In this document: positions 27,492-39,265 of the stretch, in pieces
Position numbering within the stretch: the stretch's first letter is position 1
Layout of the letters: each line of letters begins with the position of its first letter
Source of the DNA: Priestia iocasae
GTDB lineage: Bacteria; Bacillota; Bacilli; Bacillales; Bacillaceae_H
Assembly: GCF_016909075.1 (NCBI RefSeq)
Contig: NZ_JAFBFC010000002.1
Coordinates: 534,428-598,427, forward strand
Direction: 5' to 3'
DNA length: 64,000 nt
Position numbers and translations under genes: made by a program
The notes under the pieces: model-generated
Database searches by the model: none
The model's input: only the letters and a program-made list of their open reading frames with translations
What the model was told of the DNA's origin: nothing

Positions 27492-27568
27492 TAAACAAAC
27501 GTTTGATTAATCCTTTATCACTGCTTTTATAGAGAGGGGTTTCACGGTTTAAACAAACGTTTGATTAA
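27492..27568. promoter_or_regulatory. two copies of a 19-bp near-palindrome
   Basis: TAAACAAACGTTTGATTAA occurs at 27492-27510 and at 27550-27568, 58 bp apart. A third copy in inverted orientation lies at 51345-51363. The core CAAACGTTTG is a perfect palindrome. The pair sits between the pgcA terminator and yhcY, so it may be an operator for yhcYZ. Binding protein unknown. Confidence 0.55.
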
Positions 27569-27572
27569 CACA

Positions 27573-27629
27573 AAAAGACCACTATCATTAAACCTTGCTA
27601 TTTCAAAGTTTATGATAATGGTCTTTGTA
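27573..27629 (-). terminator. terminator of pgcA
   Basis: Read leftward, AAAGACCATTATCATAAAC pairs with GTTTAATGATAGTGGTCTTT, followed by T-rich DNA; about 20 paired bases with one small bulge. Confidence 0.85.
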
Positions 27630-27648
27630 ACAACAACAGAAGTTTGAC

Positions 27649-29391
27649 TTAGCTGTTTAGTACATCGTTAATTTTATTTAATACATCCTCTTTTACTTGA
27701 TCTAGCTTTTCAAGACTTTCTTCATCTGTCTGTCCAGTCACACCGAAATAGAATTTCACCTTTGGTTCTGTACCTGATGGACGCAGACAGAACCAAGACT
27801 GATCTTCAAGGTGATATTTCAAGACATTTGATTTTGGCAGCACAATTTCTTCTTTTGTTTGAGAAGACAACACATTACGCTCACTTAACTTGTAATCTTC
27901 TACAACGGTTACGTTTTTACCAGCAATCTGTTGAGGAGGAGCTTGTCTAAACGTAGAGATAATGTGTTCAATTTGCTCTGCCCCTTCTTTGCCTTTTAAC
28001 GTTAATGAGTGTAGCCCTTCACGGTAGTAGCCATACTGTTCAAAAAGTTGGTGAAGTGCTTCATATAGGGTCATACCTTTCTTCTTATAGTATGCACATA
28101 CCTCTACAGCTAAAAGGGCTGCTTGAATAGCGTCTTTATCACGAGCAAAGTCACCAATTAGATAGCCATAACTTTCTTCGTAACCGAATTGGAATTCATA
28201 CTCGCCCGTTTCCTCGTATTGCTTAATTTTCTCACCAATAAATTTAAACCCTGTTAACGTGTCAATCGTTTCTAAGTCAAATGACTCAGCAATTTTTCGA
28301 CCAATTTCAGACGTTACAATGGTTTTTAATACAACACCGTTTGCTGGTAAGATGCCTTTTGCTTTTTTCTCACTTAATAAATAGTGCAGCAAAATAGCAC
28401 CTGTTTGGTTTCCTGTTAGTAAAACATAGTTGTCTTGATGATCTTTTACAGCAATTCCCAAGCGGTCAGCATCAGGGTCTGTTGCGATTAACAGATCTGC
28501 CCCTACTTTTTCCCCTTCACGAATCGCATATTCAAAAGCAGCTGGTTCTTCAGGGTTAGGTGATTTGACCGTTGAGAAATTTGGATCTGGTAATTCTTGC
28601 TCTTTAATCACCGTTACATTCTCATAACCAAGCGTTTGTAACGCTTTACGTACAGGCTTATTCGCTGTGCCATGAAGAGGAGTAAAGACAACTTTTAACT
28701 CAGCTCCTACTTCATTTGCTAATTGTGGATTTAATGAAATCGTTTGTAATTGTTCATTATAAGCTTCATCCATTTCATTACCAAGCATTTCAATGAGTCC
28801 TTTTTGTTTTAACACATCTTCAGACTCTACTTCAATTTGCAGCTCATTTTCCACAGCACTTACATAGGATACTAATTCATCTGCTTCTTTTGGTGGAAGC
28901 TGACCACCGTCTGGACCATATACTTTATAGCCATTATATTCAGGTGGGTTGTGACTTGCCGTTACAACGATTCCACCGAACGCATTTAAATGACGAACAG
29001 CAAATGATAGCTCTGGCGTTGGACGAAGTTCTTCAAACACATAAGCTTTAATTCCGTGAGTGGCTAATGTCTTTGCCGCTTCCATCGCAAACTCCGGCGA
29101 TTTGTGCCTTGAATCATAGGCAATGGCCACACCTTGTTTTTTTGCTTTCTCTCCTGCTGCTTCAATGTATTGTGCTAACCCTTCTGAAGCTTTTCGTACC
29201 GTATAAACATTCATTCGATTTGTACCAGGTCCTATTTCACCACGCATACCACCTGTTCCAAACTCTAACTCTTTATAGAAGCATTCTTCTAATCGCTTTT
29301 CGTCTCCATTCATCTCTTCTAGTAGAGAACGCGTTTCTGCATCTAAGGCAGGTTCATTGATCCATAACTCATATTTTTGTTTCCAACTCAT
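27649..29391 (-). CDS. pgcA: alpha-phosphoglucomutase PgcA
   Basis: A 580-residue phosphohexomutase interconverting glucose-6-phosphate and glucose-1-phosphate for UDP-glucose, glycolipid and teichoic-acid glucosylation. The phosphoserine loop is [14 protein letters not shown], the Mg-binding loop [10 protein letters not shown], the sugar-binding loop GYEESYGYL and the phosphate-binding [12 protein letters not shown]. Length matches B. subtilis PgcA (formerly YhxB), and it lies directly downstream of glpD as in that species. Bounded by its own terminator. Confidence 0.94.
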   Translation of the reverse strand: MSWKQKYELWINEPALDAETRSLLEEMNGDEKRLEECFYKELEFGTGGMRGEIGPGTNRMNVYTVRKASEGLAQYIEAAGEKAKKQGVAIAYDSRHKSPEFAMEAAKTLATHGIKAYVFEELRPTPELSFAVRHLNAFGGIVVTASHNPPEYNGYKVYGPDGGQLPPKEADELVSYVSAVENELQIEVESEDVLKQKGLIEMLGNEMDEAYNEQLQTISLNPQLANEVGAELKVVFTPLHGTANKPVRKALQTLGYENVTVIKEQELPDPNFSTVKSPNPEEPAAFEYAIREGEKVGADLLIATDPDADRLGIAVKDHQDNYVLLTGNQTGAILLHYLLSEKKAKGILPANGVVLKTIVTSEIGRKIAESFDLETIDTLTGFKFIGEKIKQYEETGEYEFQFGYEESYGYLIGDFARDKDAIQAALLAVEVCAYYKKKGMTLYEALHQLFEQYGYYREGLHSLTLKGKEGAEQIEHIISTFRQAPPQQIAGKNVTVVEDYKLSERNVLSSQTKEEIVLPKSNVLKYHLEDQSWFCLRPSGTEPKVKFYFGVTGQTDEESLEKLDQVKEDVLNKINDVLNS

Positions 29392-29626
29392 AAGATGAGG
29401 CCCCCTTTAGCTGATTGGTAATATGTATGAATAAAGAAAAGCAATGACTTTTCTTTTACATCACTGTGGTTCAATAATCCTTTTTCATTCGACGTTGCAT
29501 ACAATAGTTCTACAAAAAAAGCGTTCTTCCTGCATAAAACTTTTTTATTGTCATTTGTCATACGCTTTCATTTTAACACGTCAATTCACACATTAGCTTT
29601 CTTACTTTCCTTAAACATTAATGAAT

Positions 29627-29685
29627 ACAACATCCCTTGCCCGTCTGCCCATTAATAGATGGCATGAAGAAGCAAGGGATGTTGT
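29627..29685. repeat. long two-stage hairpin in the glpD-pgcA gap
   Basis: Outer arms ACAACATCCCTTGC and GCAAGGGATGTTGT are a perfect 14-bp match; an inner stem (TGCC.AT/ATGGCA) lies inside. No U-tract follows on either strand, so a simple terminator is doubtful. It is the only structure in the 357-bp gap 29392-29748. It shares the TTGCC(N)CGTCT segment with the other members of the hairpin family. Confidence 0.6.
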
Positions 29686-29748
29686 GTTCAAAGTTAAATC
29701 AGGTACTTTTCCGCCTTTTAACTCAAATTCATTTTATTGTTAGAGTCA

Positions 29749-31416
29749 TTAACTAACTTTCTCATTGCTTTCTGCAACCACTGCATCATGAATGTGTTTT
29801 TCAAGCTCTAACGTATACTCATTCATTTGTGCTTCGGTCCATTGCAACACATCACTCATGTAACGCACAACATCATTCTTCCACTTTTTCGTCCACTCAA
29901 TATCAAACAGCATCGATCCTGTACGACGAATGAAAAAGTCAACTGGTGTTGTAGCCATTTCTTCATGAATTCCGTAATACACTTGTAAAAAGACGCTTAG
30001 TGGTAAACCACTTTTCTTCAGTTCATCCTGTTGTGTTTCAATATAGCTGTAAAGAACATCAATGTTTGATCCATATCGTTTCACTAGCTTCTCTGCTTGC
30101 TCATGTGTAAGACCTAGCTTCATTCCTTTTTTCACGTTGATATCTGTAAATGCAGGTAATCCTTTTGAGCCGCCAACATCTCCACCAGAAATTGGCATGT
30201 GCTTCGTTTTAGATTTTCCGAATGTTAAGCCTTCACTTTCTTTTAAGCGCTGTGCAACTAAATCAACAACCATCTGCCCCATTTTGCGGTATCCTGTTAA
30301 TTTTCCACCTGCAATCGTGATAAGTCCCGATTCTGATGTCCATACTTCATCTTTACGAGAAATTTCAGAAGGATCTTTTCCATCTTCATGAATTAAAGGT
30401 CGTAAACCCGCCCAACTAGATTCCACATCATCTTCTGTAATCTTCAGTGTTGGGAACATGTAGTGAATCGCATCAAGTACATAACGACGATCTTCTACTG
30501 TCATGCGTGGATGAGCAACATCCCCTTTATAAACTGTATCTGTTGTTCCTACATAAGTTTTACCGTCACGAGGAATCGCAAAGACCATACGCCCATCTGG
30601 TGTATCAAAATAGATTGCTTGCTTTAACGGGAAACGGCTTTGATCGATAATTAAGTGAATGCCCTTTGTTAACTTTAACTGTTTTCCTTTTTTTGAGTTG
30701 TCTTTTTCACGTAATGAATCGACCCAAGGGCCCGCTGCGTTCACGATTTTTTTAGCATACACGTTATACGATTTACCTGTTAATTGATCGACAATAACTG
30801 CCCCAATGACTTTTCCGTTTTCATAAAGGAATTTCTCTACTTTTGCATAGTTCGCAGCCGTTGTGCCACGTTTCACTGCTTCTTTTATTACTTCAATTGT
30901 TAAGCGTGCATCATCTGTTTTATATTCTACATAATAGCCTCCACCTTTTAGGCCATCTGTTTTTAATAGTGGTTCTCGCTCAGTTGTTTCCGCTACACTT
31001 AACATTTTTCTTCTTTCTGATCGTTTAACACCTGCTAGGTAATCATAGACACGTAGCCCAATTGACGTAGAGAATTTCCCAAACGTTCCTCCTTTATGGA
31101 TTGGAAGTAGCATCCATTCTGGTGTTGTTACGTGAGGCCCATTTTCATAAACGATTTCACGTTCTTTCCCAACTTCTGCAACCATTTTCACTTCAAATTG
31201 CTTTAAGTAACGTAATCCACCGTGTACAAGTTTCGTTGAACGACTTGATGTTCCGGCTGCAAAATCTTGCATTTCCACTAACGCCGTTTTCATTCCGCGA
31301 GTTGTGGCATCTAAGGCAATTCCACAGCCTGTAATTCCCCCTCCAATAATAAGTAAATCAAACTGCTGATTATTCATCTCTTCTAATGTATTTAAACGTT
31401 TTTGACTAGAAAACAT
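29749..31416 (-). CDS. glpD: aerobic glycerol-3-phosphate dehydrogenase GlpD
   Basis: A 555-residue membrane-associated FAD enzyme that oxidises glycerol-3-phosphate to dihydroxyacetone phosphate and feeds electrons to quinone. The FAD-binding DLLIIGGGITGCG is at residues 20-32. The substrate-binding segment SSRSTKLVHGGLRYLKQ and the C-terminal SWAGLRPL/GGKLTGYRKM are typical. ATG at 31416 follows AAGGAG and gives exactly the B. subtilis length; an upstream start would run into the leader terminator. Expression needs GlpP antitermination at that leader. Confidence 0.95.
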   Translation of the reverse strand: MFSSQKRLNTLEEMNNQQFDLLIIGGGITGCGIALDATTRGMKTALVEMQDFAAGTSSRSTKLVHGGLRYLKQFEVKMVAEVGKEREIVYENGPHVTTPEWMLLPIHKGGTFGKFSTSIGLRVYDYLAGVKRSERRKMLSVAETTEREPLLKTDGLKGGGYYVEYKTDDARLTIEVIKEAVKRGTTAANYAKVEKFLYENGKVIGAVIVDQLTGKSYNVYAKKIVNAAGPWVDSLREKDNSKKGKQLKLTKGIHLIIDQSRFPLKQAIYFDTPDGRMVFAIPRDGKTYVGTTDTVYKGDVAHPRMTVEDRRYVLDAIHYMFPTLKITEDDVESSWAGLRPLIHEDGKDPSEISRKDEVWTSESGLITIAGGKLTGYRKMGQMVVDLVAQRLKESEGLTFGKSKTKHMPISGGDVGGSKGLPAFTDINVKKGMKLGLTHEQAEKLVKRYGSNIDVLYSYIETQQDELKKSGLPLSVFLQVYYGIHEEMATTPVDFFIRRTGSMLFDIEWTKKWKNDVVRYMSDVLQWTEAQMNEYTLELEKHIHDAVVAESNEKVS

Positions 31417-31450
31417 ATAGCATTCTCCTTCCATTTTCCATTTTAGACAT

Positions 31451-31511
31451 AAAAAGAGAGACCACAATACACTCCACCCTGCAAATAAGGTGTAAGTGAT
31501 TGTGGTCTCTC
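31451..31511 (-). promoter_or_regulatory. GlpP-dependent leader terminator of glpD
   Basis: Read leftward, GAGAGACCACAAT pairs perfectly with ATTGTGGTCTCTC, followed by TTTTT, between promoter and glpD. This is the hairpin GlpP suppresses when glycerol-3-phosphate is present in B. subtilis. Confidence 0.85.
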
Positions 31512-31543
31512 CCGTTCTCCAACCTGTTTATTAACTTGATTTT

Positions 31544-31552
31544 ATTATATCA
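31544..31552 (-). promoter_or_regulatory. glpD promoter, extended -10
   Basis: Read leftward, TGATATAAT is an extended -10 element about 35 bp before the leader hairpin. The -35 is weak, which suits a promoter whose output is set by antitermination. Confidence 0.6.
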
Positions 31553-31596
31553 TATCAACCTTGGAAATAAAAGTGCTTCCAATTGTTTCTTGTTAT

Positions 31597-33928
<2,332 letters not shown>

Positions 33929-33972
33929 GTATACTCCCCCATTTTCACGTAAACGTTTTCGTTATATTGAGG

Positions 33973-34031
33973 AAAAAAAGAATCCACAAAACACCCATTA
34001 CTACTATTTATCTTTGGGCACATTGTGGATC
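33973..34031 (-). promoter_or_regulatory. GlpP-dependent leader terminator of glpFK
   Basis: Read leftward, ATCCACAA pairs with TTGTGGAT and an inner CCC with GGG, followed by a run of seven T. It sits between promoter and glpF exactly as the glpD leader hairpin does. Confidence 0.85.
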
Positions 34032-34066
34032 TCCTTTTCTCCGTCACAATTATTAACTTGTTTATA

Positions 34067-34095
34067 AGATTACAAGAGATTGAAAGCGTTGTCAA
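34067..34095 (-). promoter_or_regulatory. glpFK promoter overlapping a perfect cre site
   Basis: Read leftward: -35 TTGACA (34090-34095), 17-bp spacer, -10 TAATCT (34067-34072). The sequence TGAAAGCGTTGTCA (34081-34094) fits the CcpA cre consensus at every defined position and covers the -35, implying carbon catabolite repression. Confidence 0.85.
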
Positions 34096-34102
34096 CACTT
34101 AT

Positions 34103-34657
34103 TTAAATTGAAATATTCCATAACGTTCGGTCAGAAGTGGTGACGGCTGCAGCTCCTGCACGTAGCGCTTTTAAGACATCCTCTTCAGTACGAATTAATC
34201 CTCCTGCTAACACGGGGATGTTCGTTTCATCTTGTACTTCTTGAATCATAGATGGCGCAATACCAGGCAATAACTCAATGTAATCAGGTTTAACCTTTTT
34301 AATGAGTTCATAACTTTTTCGTAATGCTGTACTATCAAGTAAAAAAATACGCTGAATCGCATAAATACCTCGTTGCTTTGCTTTTAAGACTACATTTGCT
34401 CGTGTTGAAATAAGTCCAGCTGGTTTGTATTCTTGACATAAGAAGTCAACTGCATATTCATCGTGCTTGAGTCCATGAATAAGATCAACGTGGATAATGA
34501 GCTTCTTTCCTACTCGCTTTGTTTCATTCATAATCCCTTTTAGCAACCCTAATTGGCTATCTAACAATACGCCATATTCAAAGTCACTTTCTAAAAATTT
34601 TTCAAGTTGTTTCATGTCTCGAATTGCTGGCAATACTTGTTGATTGTTAAATCCCAT
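34103..34657 (-). CDS. glpP: glycerol operon antiterminator GlpP
   Basis: A 184-residue RNA-binding antiterminator with a TIM-barrel-like fold. Typical GlpP segments are seen: [40 protein letters not shown] and [14 protein letters not shown]. With glycerol-3-phosphate it binds the leaders of glpFK and glpD. ATG at 34657 after GTGGAG is preferred to a GTG three codons earlier. It is transcribed ahead of glpFK as in B. subtilis. Confidence 0.93.
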   Translation of the reverse strand: MGFNNQQVLPAIRDMKQLEKFLESDFEYGVLLDSQLGLLKGIMNETKRVGKKLIIHVDLIHGLKHDEYAVDFLCQEYKPAGLISTRANVVLKAKQRGIYAIQRIFLLDSTALRKSYELIKKVKPDYIELLPGIAPSMIQEVQDETNIPVLAGGLIRTEEDVLKALRAGAAAVTTSDRTLWNISI

Positions 34658-34711
34658 CTTTTTCACTCCACTAGTTTTTCTATTGTTTTATTATGACAAA
34701 ATTTAAAGAAA

Positions 34712-34742
34712 AAAACACCCTACAAAAGCAAGGTGTTTAAAG
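34712..34742 (-). terminator. terminator of yhcX
   Basis: Read leftward, AAACACC/GGTGTTT with a 12-nt loop and TTTTTTT; between yhcX and glpP. Confidence 0.75.
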
Positions 34743-34764
34743 GTTTTTACGTTGATAATTGTCA

Positions 34765-36300
34765 TCATTTCTTATATTTGATGTTATATACATCATGTCG
34801 ACGGTCTTTTAGCTGACGGACCGTGCCTGATTGACGTTGACGACGTAAAATTTCTAAGTCAACATCCCCAATAACCACCATCTCGATGTTTGGGTTACAC
34901 TCTCCGACGATTCCATCTCGTGCAAATTCAAAATCTGATGGAGCGAAAATAGCTGATTGTGCATATTGAATATCCATGTTTTCTGTTTGTGGTAAATTTC
35001 CAACCGTTCCTGCAATCACCGTATAAATTTGGTTTTCCACTGCACGAGCTTGTGCACAATAACGGACACGTAAATAGCCTTGGCGATCTTCTGTACAGAA
35101 TGGTGTAAAGATAATGTTCGCGCCCTTTTCTGTTGCAATACGAGCTAATTCTGGGAATTCAATATCATAACAAATTTGAATGGCAATCTTTCCACAGTCT
35201 GTATCAAATACTTCAACTTTGTCTCCTGCACTAATTCCCCACCATTTACGTTCATTCGGTGTAATGTGCACTTTGTATTGCTTTTCAATGGTTCCATCTC
35301 GGCGGAAAAGATAGGCAATGTTGTAAATGTCGCCGTCTTCTTCAACGAAGTGTGAACCACCAATAATGTTCACATTGTAACGAACGGCAAGGTCAGTAAA
35401 GAGCTCGATATACTCTTCGGTAAATTCAGTTAGGCGTTGCACAGCCTTACTTGGTACTTGTTCGTCTAAGAATGACATTAGTTGTGTAGTAAAAATCTCT
35501 GGGAATACACAAAAGTCTGCTCCTGCATCAGCGGCCACATCTGTGTAATACTCTACTTGATTTCCAAACTCTTCAAACGAGGAAATTTGCTTCATCATGT
35601 ATTGGACAACACACACGCGCACTGGGAAAGATGTTTTAAAATGACGCTTTGTTTTACGCACATAGTCCACATTGTTCCATTCCATTAACGTCGCATATTT
35701 ATTAGAAGCTAAATCATCTGGTAAATATCCTGGATTGATGCGCATTAATGTAAATCCGTTCATAAGCTGAAATGATAGCACTGGATCATAAATTTTATGA
35801 TGCATCACCTGTTCAACATATTCTCTTGGTGACATTTCATCTGCATGTTTATGATAATTTGGAATACGTCCACCAATGATAATACTCTTTAAATTTAACT
35901 CACGAGCCAGATCTTTTCGAGCTTCGTAAAGACGACGACCAATTTTCATTCCACGGTATTCAGGGTGCACCATCACTTCAATTCCATATAGGTTATATCC
36001 TTCTGGGTTATGATTGGTGATATACCCTTCATCCGTAATGTCGTCCCATGTATGTTTATCATCGTATTCATCAAAGTTTACAATTAAACTTGAACAAGAG
36101 CCAATAATTTCTCCATCGTATTCGGCACAAATTTGACCTTCTGGAAAAATGGACAAATGACTTTCTAAATGCTCTCTCTTCCAAGGTTGCATTCCTGGGA
36201 AACATCGCTTTTGTAATGCTAAAATATCATCGATATCTTTATGTTCAATATTGCGAATAATCATCTTCTTCTCAAATCTGGATAAATCTATTGTCGACAT
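34765..36300 (-). CDS. yhcX: GNAT acetyltransferase-nitrilase fusion YhcX
   Basis: A 511-residue two-domain protein. Residues about 10-170 form a GNAT acetyltransferase (EVMVHPEYRGMKIGRRLYEARK is the acetyl-CoA loop). Residues about 225-500 form a carbon-nitrogen hydrolase with the Glu-Lys-Cys triad in CVFPEIFT, QYKVHITPNE and IQICYDIEFPE. It matches B. subtilis YhcX in length and neighbourhood. The reaction is unknown; the fusion implies transfer or removal of an acyl/amide group on one small substrate. Confidence 0.92.
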   Translation of the reverse strand: MSTIDLSRFEKKMIIRNIEHKDIDDILALQKRCFPGMQPWKREHLESHLSIFPEGQICAEYDGEIIGSCSSLIVNFDEYDDKHTWDDITDEGYITNHNPEGYNLYGIEVMVHPEYRGMKIGRRLYEARKDLARELNLKSIIIGGRIPNYHKHADEMSPREYVEQVMHHKIYDPVLSFQLMNGFTLMRINPGYLPDDLASNKYATLMEWNNVDYVRKTKRHFKTSFPVRVCVVQYMMKQISSFEEFGNQVEYYTDVAADAGADFCVFPEIFTTQLMSFLDEQVPSKAVQRLTEFTEEYIELFTDLAVRYNVNIIGGSHFVEEDGDIYNIAYLFRRDGTIEKQYKVHITPNERKWWGISAGDKVEVFDTDCGKIAIQICYDIEFPELARIATEKGANIIFTPFCTEDRQGYLRVRYCAQARAVENQIYTVIAGTVGNLPQTENMDIQYAQSAIFAPSDFEFARDGIVGECNPNIEMVVIGDVDLEILRRQRQSGTVRQLKDRRHDVYNIKYKK

Positions 36301-36396
36301 GTCAATAACAACCCTTTCAAAAAGCTATTCTTCTATTCCCGTTTTTGATAAAAAGTAAACATTGCTATACCTATTGTTTCTCTTTTTTACAAAAAA

Positions 36397-36439
36397 ATGT
36401 CATATGAAGAAGGCGATTTCAAACCACTTCATATGACAT
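36397..36439 (-). terminator. terminator of the L,D-transpeptidase gene
   Basis: Read leftward, ATGTCATATGAAG pairs perfectly with CTTCATATGACAT (17-nt loop), followed by TTTTTTT. Confidence 0.85.
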
Positions 36440-36446
36440 CTATTGT

Positions 36447-37271
36447 TTAATATTTATAATATTTTTTCAACTCATTAATTTTAACAGTTGGTAAGTAACT
36501 GACATGCAGTCGTTGTAAATTGTAATCAATATACCTTCCACCCACACTTACAACATTCACACTGCGGTCTACTTCATATACTTTATAAGTCCCTCCAGCT
36601 GGTAATGTGCCGACAACTGTGTATTTATCATCTTTCTTTTCTAACAGTGGCATCGGCTTGTAAATTTCCACGTATCCAATCTGACCTTTAGACAGCGTTA
36701 CATTATTATGGCATACACTCTTACATACAAATGGAGCAGGTGGTGGAGTTGTTGTATAACCTTTTGCTTTTGCAATATCTTCAAATTTTTTAGAGCCGAA
36801 CTGTCCAATCACTACTTTTGTGTGGAGTTTAACACGATCAAATAGCCATCTCACATCATTATCATACATACGCACACAGCCGGAGCTAACATATTTACCA
36901 ATAGAACTTGGGTTGTTGTTTCCATGAATTGCATAAGTTGTACCGTATGTACCTCGTGCATTTAAGCCTAACCATCGATCACCTAGAGGATTGTTTGGAG
37001 AACCTCCTGGGATGTTTTTTTTGTAATAAGGGCGATTTTTAATTTTATTTACAATGCTGAATGTTCCTTCTGGGGTATAACTCATACTTCGACCTGTAGC
37101 AACTTTAAACGTTTTGACGATTTTCCCGTTGTCAAAAAACGCTAATTGATTAGTGGACTTATTAATAATAATCAATTGACCTGTACTACTCGCTTGCACT
37201 GTACTCGTAAAACCGGATAATAATAAGATAAAAGCAATAACACTAACCATGACCCTTTTCACCTTTACCAT
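36447..37271 (-). CDS. secreted L,D-transpeptidase (YkuD domain)
   Basis: A 274-residue exported protein with a signal peptide (residues 1-27, VQASS). The YkuD catalytic domain covers about 30-155, with the site AIHGNNNPSSIGKYVSSGCVRM carrying the catalytic His, Ser-Gly-Cys and Arg. The C-terminal 100 residues hold a Cys pair (FVCKSVCHNN) and no obvious wall-binding module. It forms L,D cross-links or anchors peptidoglycan stems. The 350-bp gap upstream (37272-37622) contains no convincing gene. Confidence 0.88.
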   Translation of the reverse strand: MVKVKRVMVSVIAFILLLSGFTSTVQASSTGQLIIINKSTNQLAFFDNGKIVKTFKVATGRSMSYTPEGTFSIVNKIKNRPYYKKNIPGGSPNNPLGDRWLGLNARGTYGTTYAIHGNNNPSSIGKYVSSGCVRMYDNDVRWLFDRVKLHTKVVIGQFGSKKFEDIAKAKGYTTTPPPAPFVCKSVCHNNVTLSKGQIGYVEIYKPMPLLEKKDDKYTVVGTLPAGGTYKVYEVDRSVNVVSVGGRYIDYNLQRLHVSYLPTVKINELKKYYKY

Positions 37272-37622
37272 CCCCCTATTTTGTCTCTATAGGGAGAATT
37301 ATAGATTACTTTTTTTTACAGTTAAACCGTTTCTACCAAAGTTGTCAAAATATTATAAAAACTAACAAAATAGATGATTTTCATTCGACAGTACCTAGTT
37401 TTATACTTTCTAACTAGTTTATTCATCTTTTTCATCACTTCTAGACCTTCTTTATCTTTTCCACTTACATAAGCGAACATTACTTCTATAAAGGGTAGAC
37501 ACGTCTGAAACAACGCTTCAAAACTCTTTCACTCTTTTCTTTATCGATTTTATAAGATTTTACTTTCACTTCGTTGTCATCTATAATTTTTTATGAGATT
37601 ATACCGAATGTGAGGGAAATGT

Positions 37623-38048
37623 GTGCAAAATCTAAAAAAAGAAACTCTATTATTTGTTTCATGGGGTGTTTCTTTCATCGCTACGCTAGGAAGTTTGTTT
37701 TTCTCAGAGATTATGAGATATATTCCTTGTGAACTTTGTTGGTATCAACGGATATTCATGTATCCGCTGGTCATCGTGTTAGGCGTTGCTTATGCGAAGA
37801 AAGATTATGGAGTTGCAAAATATGCTCTTCCGCTTTCAATCATTGGAGGAAGCATTTCAATTTATCATTATCTTATCCAAAAAGTACCTGCCTTCAGTTC
37901 TGCAGCGATGTCTTGTGGTGTTGTACCATGTATGGGGCAATATATTAATTGGTTAGGCTTCATCACCATCCCATTTTTAGCGCTTACTGCATTTATTATC
38001 ATTACTGTTTGTCACATTTTTATTATTCGTCAATCTAGGGAGGGGTAA
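37623..38048 (+). CDS. bdbC: disulfide bond formation protein BdbC (DsbB family)
   Basis: A 141-residue four-span quinone-linked oxidoreductase. The two redox pairs of the family are present: CELC after span 1 (IPCELCWYQR) and the second periplasmic-side pair in MSCGVVPCMG. GTG start with GAGGGA upstream. It re-oxidises the thioredoxin-fold partner encoded 5 bp downstream. In B. subtilis BdbC works with BdbD in competence and disulfide formation in exported proteins. Confidence 0.9.
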   Translation: MQNLKKETLLFVSWGVSFIATLGSLFFSEIMRYIPCELCWYQRIFMYPLVIVLGVAYAKKDYGVAKYALPLSIIGGSISIYHYLIQKVPAFSSAAMSCGVVPCMGQYINWLGFITIPFLALTAFIIITVCHIFIIRQSREG

Positions 38049-38053
38049 AACGA

Positions 38054-38527
38054 GTGAAAAAAATTATTATTTTTGCTTCAGTTATTCTTGTTATTTTCGG
38101 AGCTCTTGTATTGGTAACAAATATGCAAAATAAAGAAAAAGCAGAAGGAAATCCTTATAATAAAGAAACGATTCATCCTGAAACTGCTAAACAATTAGAT
38201 GATCCAAACTATCAAAATCAAATTCTACCTGATCAATTAGATCAAGTTATTGATAACAAGGAAACAGCTACCGTTTATTTCTACAGCCCAACATGTGTTC
38301 ACTGTCAAGCGGCTACACCTGTTGTAGTACCAATGGCAGAAGAGATGGAGATTAATTTGCAGAAATTTAATCTTTTAGAGTTTGATACAATGTGGGATAA
38401 ATATGGAATTGAATCTACGCCTACCATTATTCATTATGTAGATGGTAAAGAAGTAGATCGCCTTGTAGGTAACCAACCAGAAGAAACGTTTAAAGCATGG
38501 TTAGAAAAAACAAAAGAAGCTAAGTAA
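38054..38527 (+). CDS. membrane-anchored thioredoxin-fold protein (BdbA/BdbD-like partner)
   Basis: A 157-residue protein with an N-terminal membrane anchor (residues 4-22) and an extracytoplasmic thioredoxin fold. The redox motif is YSPTCVHCQAATP, the cis-Pro is in ESTPTIIHY. GTG start after GGGAGGGG. Coupled to bdbC, it is the likely direct thiol oxidase for exported proteins. It is shorter than BdbD and closer to BdbA/thioredoxin-like types. Confidence 0.85.
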   Translation: MKKIIIFASVILVIFGALVLVTNMQNKEKAEGNPYNKETIHPETAKQLDDPNYQNQILPDQLDQVIDNKETATVYFYSPTCVHCQAATPVVVPMAEEMEINLQKFNLLEFDTMWDKYGIESTPTIIHYVDGKEVDRLVGNQPEETFKAWLEKTKEAK

Positions 38528-38529
38528 TC

Positions 38530-38588
38530 AAAAACGCCTGCCTCGTCTATCCAGAAGCATCCCTGGATCAACTGGCAAGCGTTTTTGT
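38530..38588. terminator. two-stage hairpin terminator between convergent genes
   Basis: Outer stem AAAACGC.TGCC / GGCA.GCGTTTT and inner stem ATCCAG/CTGGAT, followed by TTTTTG on the plus strand. A member of the recurring hairpin family. Confidence 0.75.
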
Positions 38589-38612
38589 TTTTTCCACGTC
38601 TAAAGCTAATCT

Positions 38613-39020
38613 TTAGTTAAGCGCTACTTTATAACTACTAAGCATGTGGTAATCATTTGTCGTTACACAATTCTCTTTAGAGAATTGTTCAATTGAAAAC
38701 GGAAAACAAAATCCGAATTTTTCTAACTTATGAACATTCTTCTCAAAGATTTTTTGGTGTTTTTTCTCTATTTTTCGGTAACGAATCGTTTGAATAACAG
38801 CAATGAGTGCTTGCAAGCTAGACACAATTTGAAGCGCTTCCTCTAACAAACCATTGTATAAATGATTCGTTGATTGTAACGGATTCAATAGGTGAAGCTG
38901 TTGTAACTCTGTAAATTCTTGTTCTGAAACATATTGAGGCACTAAATCATACAAAAGATGTTCCGTAAGCTCTTCTATGTACTCTTCTACCTCTGACGGA
39001 GCTGCATATGCAATCCTCAC
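38613..39020 (-). CDS. yhcU: YhcU-like protein of unknown function
   Basis: A 135-residue cytoplasmic, mainly helical protein; GTG start behind AAAGGTGG. It begins MRIAYAAPSEVEEYIEELTE and contains LEEALQIVSSLQALIAVIQ. Sequence style and the divergent position next to yhcT match B. subtilis YhcU (DUF5365). No function is known to me; no catalytic motif is visible. Confidence 0.7.
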   Translation of the reverse strand: MRIAYAAPSEVEEYIEELTEHLLYDLVPQYVSEQEFTELQQLHLLNPLQSTNHLYNGLLEEALQIVSSLQALIAVIQTIRYRKIEKKHQKIFEKNVHKLEKFGFCFPFSIEQFSKENCVTTNDYHMLSSYKVALN

Positions 39021-39265
39021 TTTTGACCCACCTTTTACATAGATACTGTTTTTCGTTATGTTTAGGATAACATAAAATGTAAACTAGAACTGTAGGTAGT
39101 TATTTCCTACTAAAGATTACCTTTTTTACAAACAGTTTATTACAAAAGTAGAAAAAATGAGGTAATTTGAGCAAAATCCTTACAACGAAGCGGTATAACC
39201 TTGAATGATTCTCGTATTGTTGAGATGTTATACTTATAGCTAAATAACGTTAGGAAGGTAAAACG

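Noticed and set aside
33940..33965. Second cre-like sequence before glpF (GAAAACGTTTACG)
   Set aside because: Both outer bases of the consensus fail, and a perfect cre already overlaps the -35.
37322..37513. 63-residue leftward ORF
   Set aside because: TTG start without a good ribosome-binding site, composition unlike a folded protein, no recognisable family.
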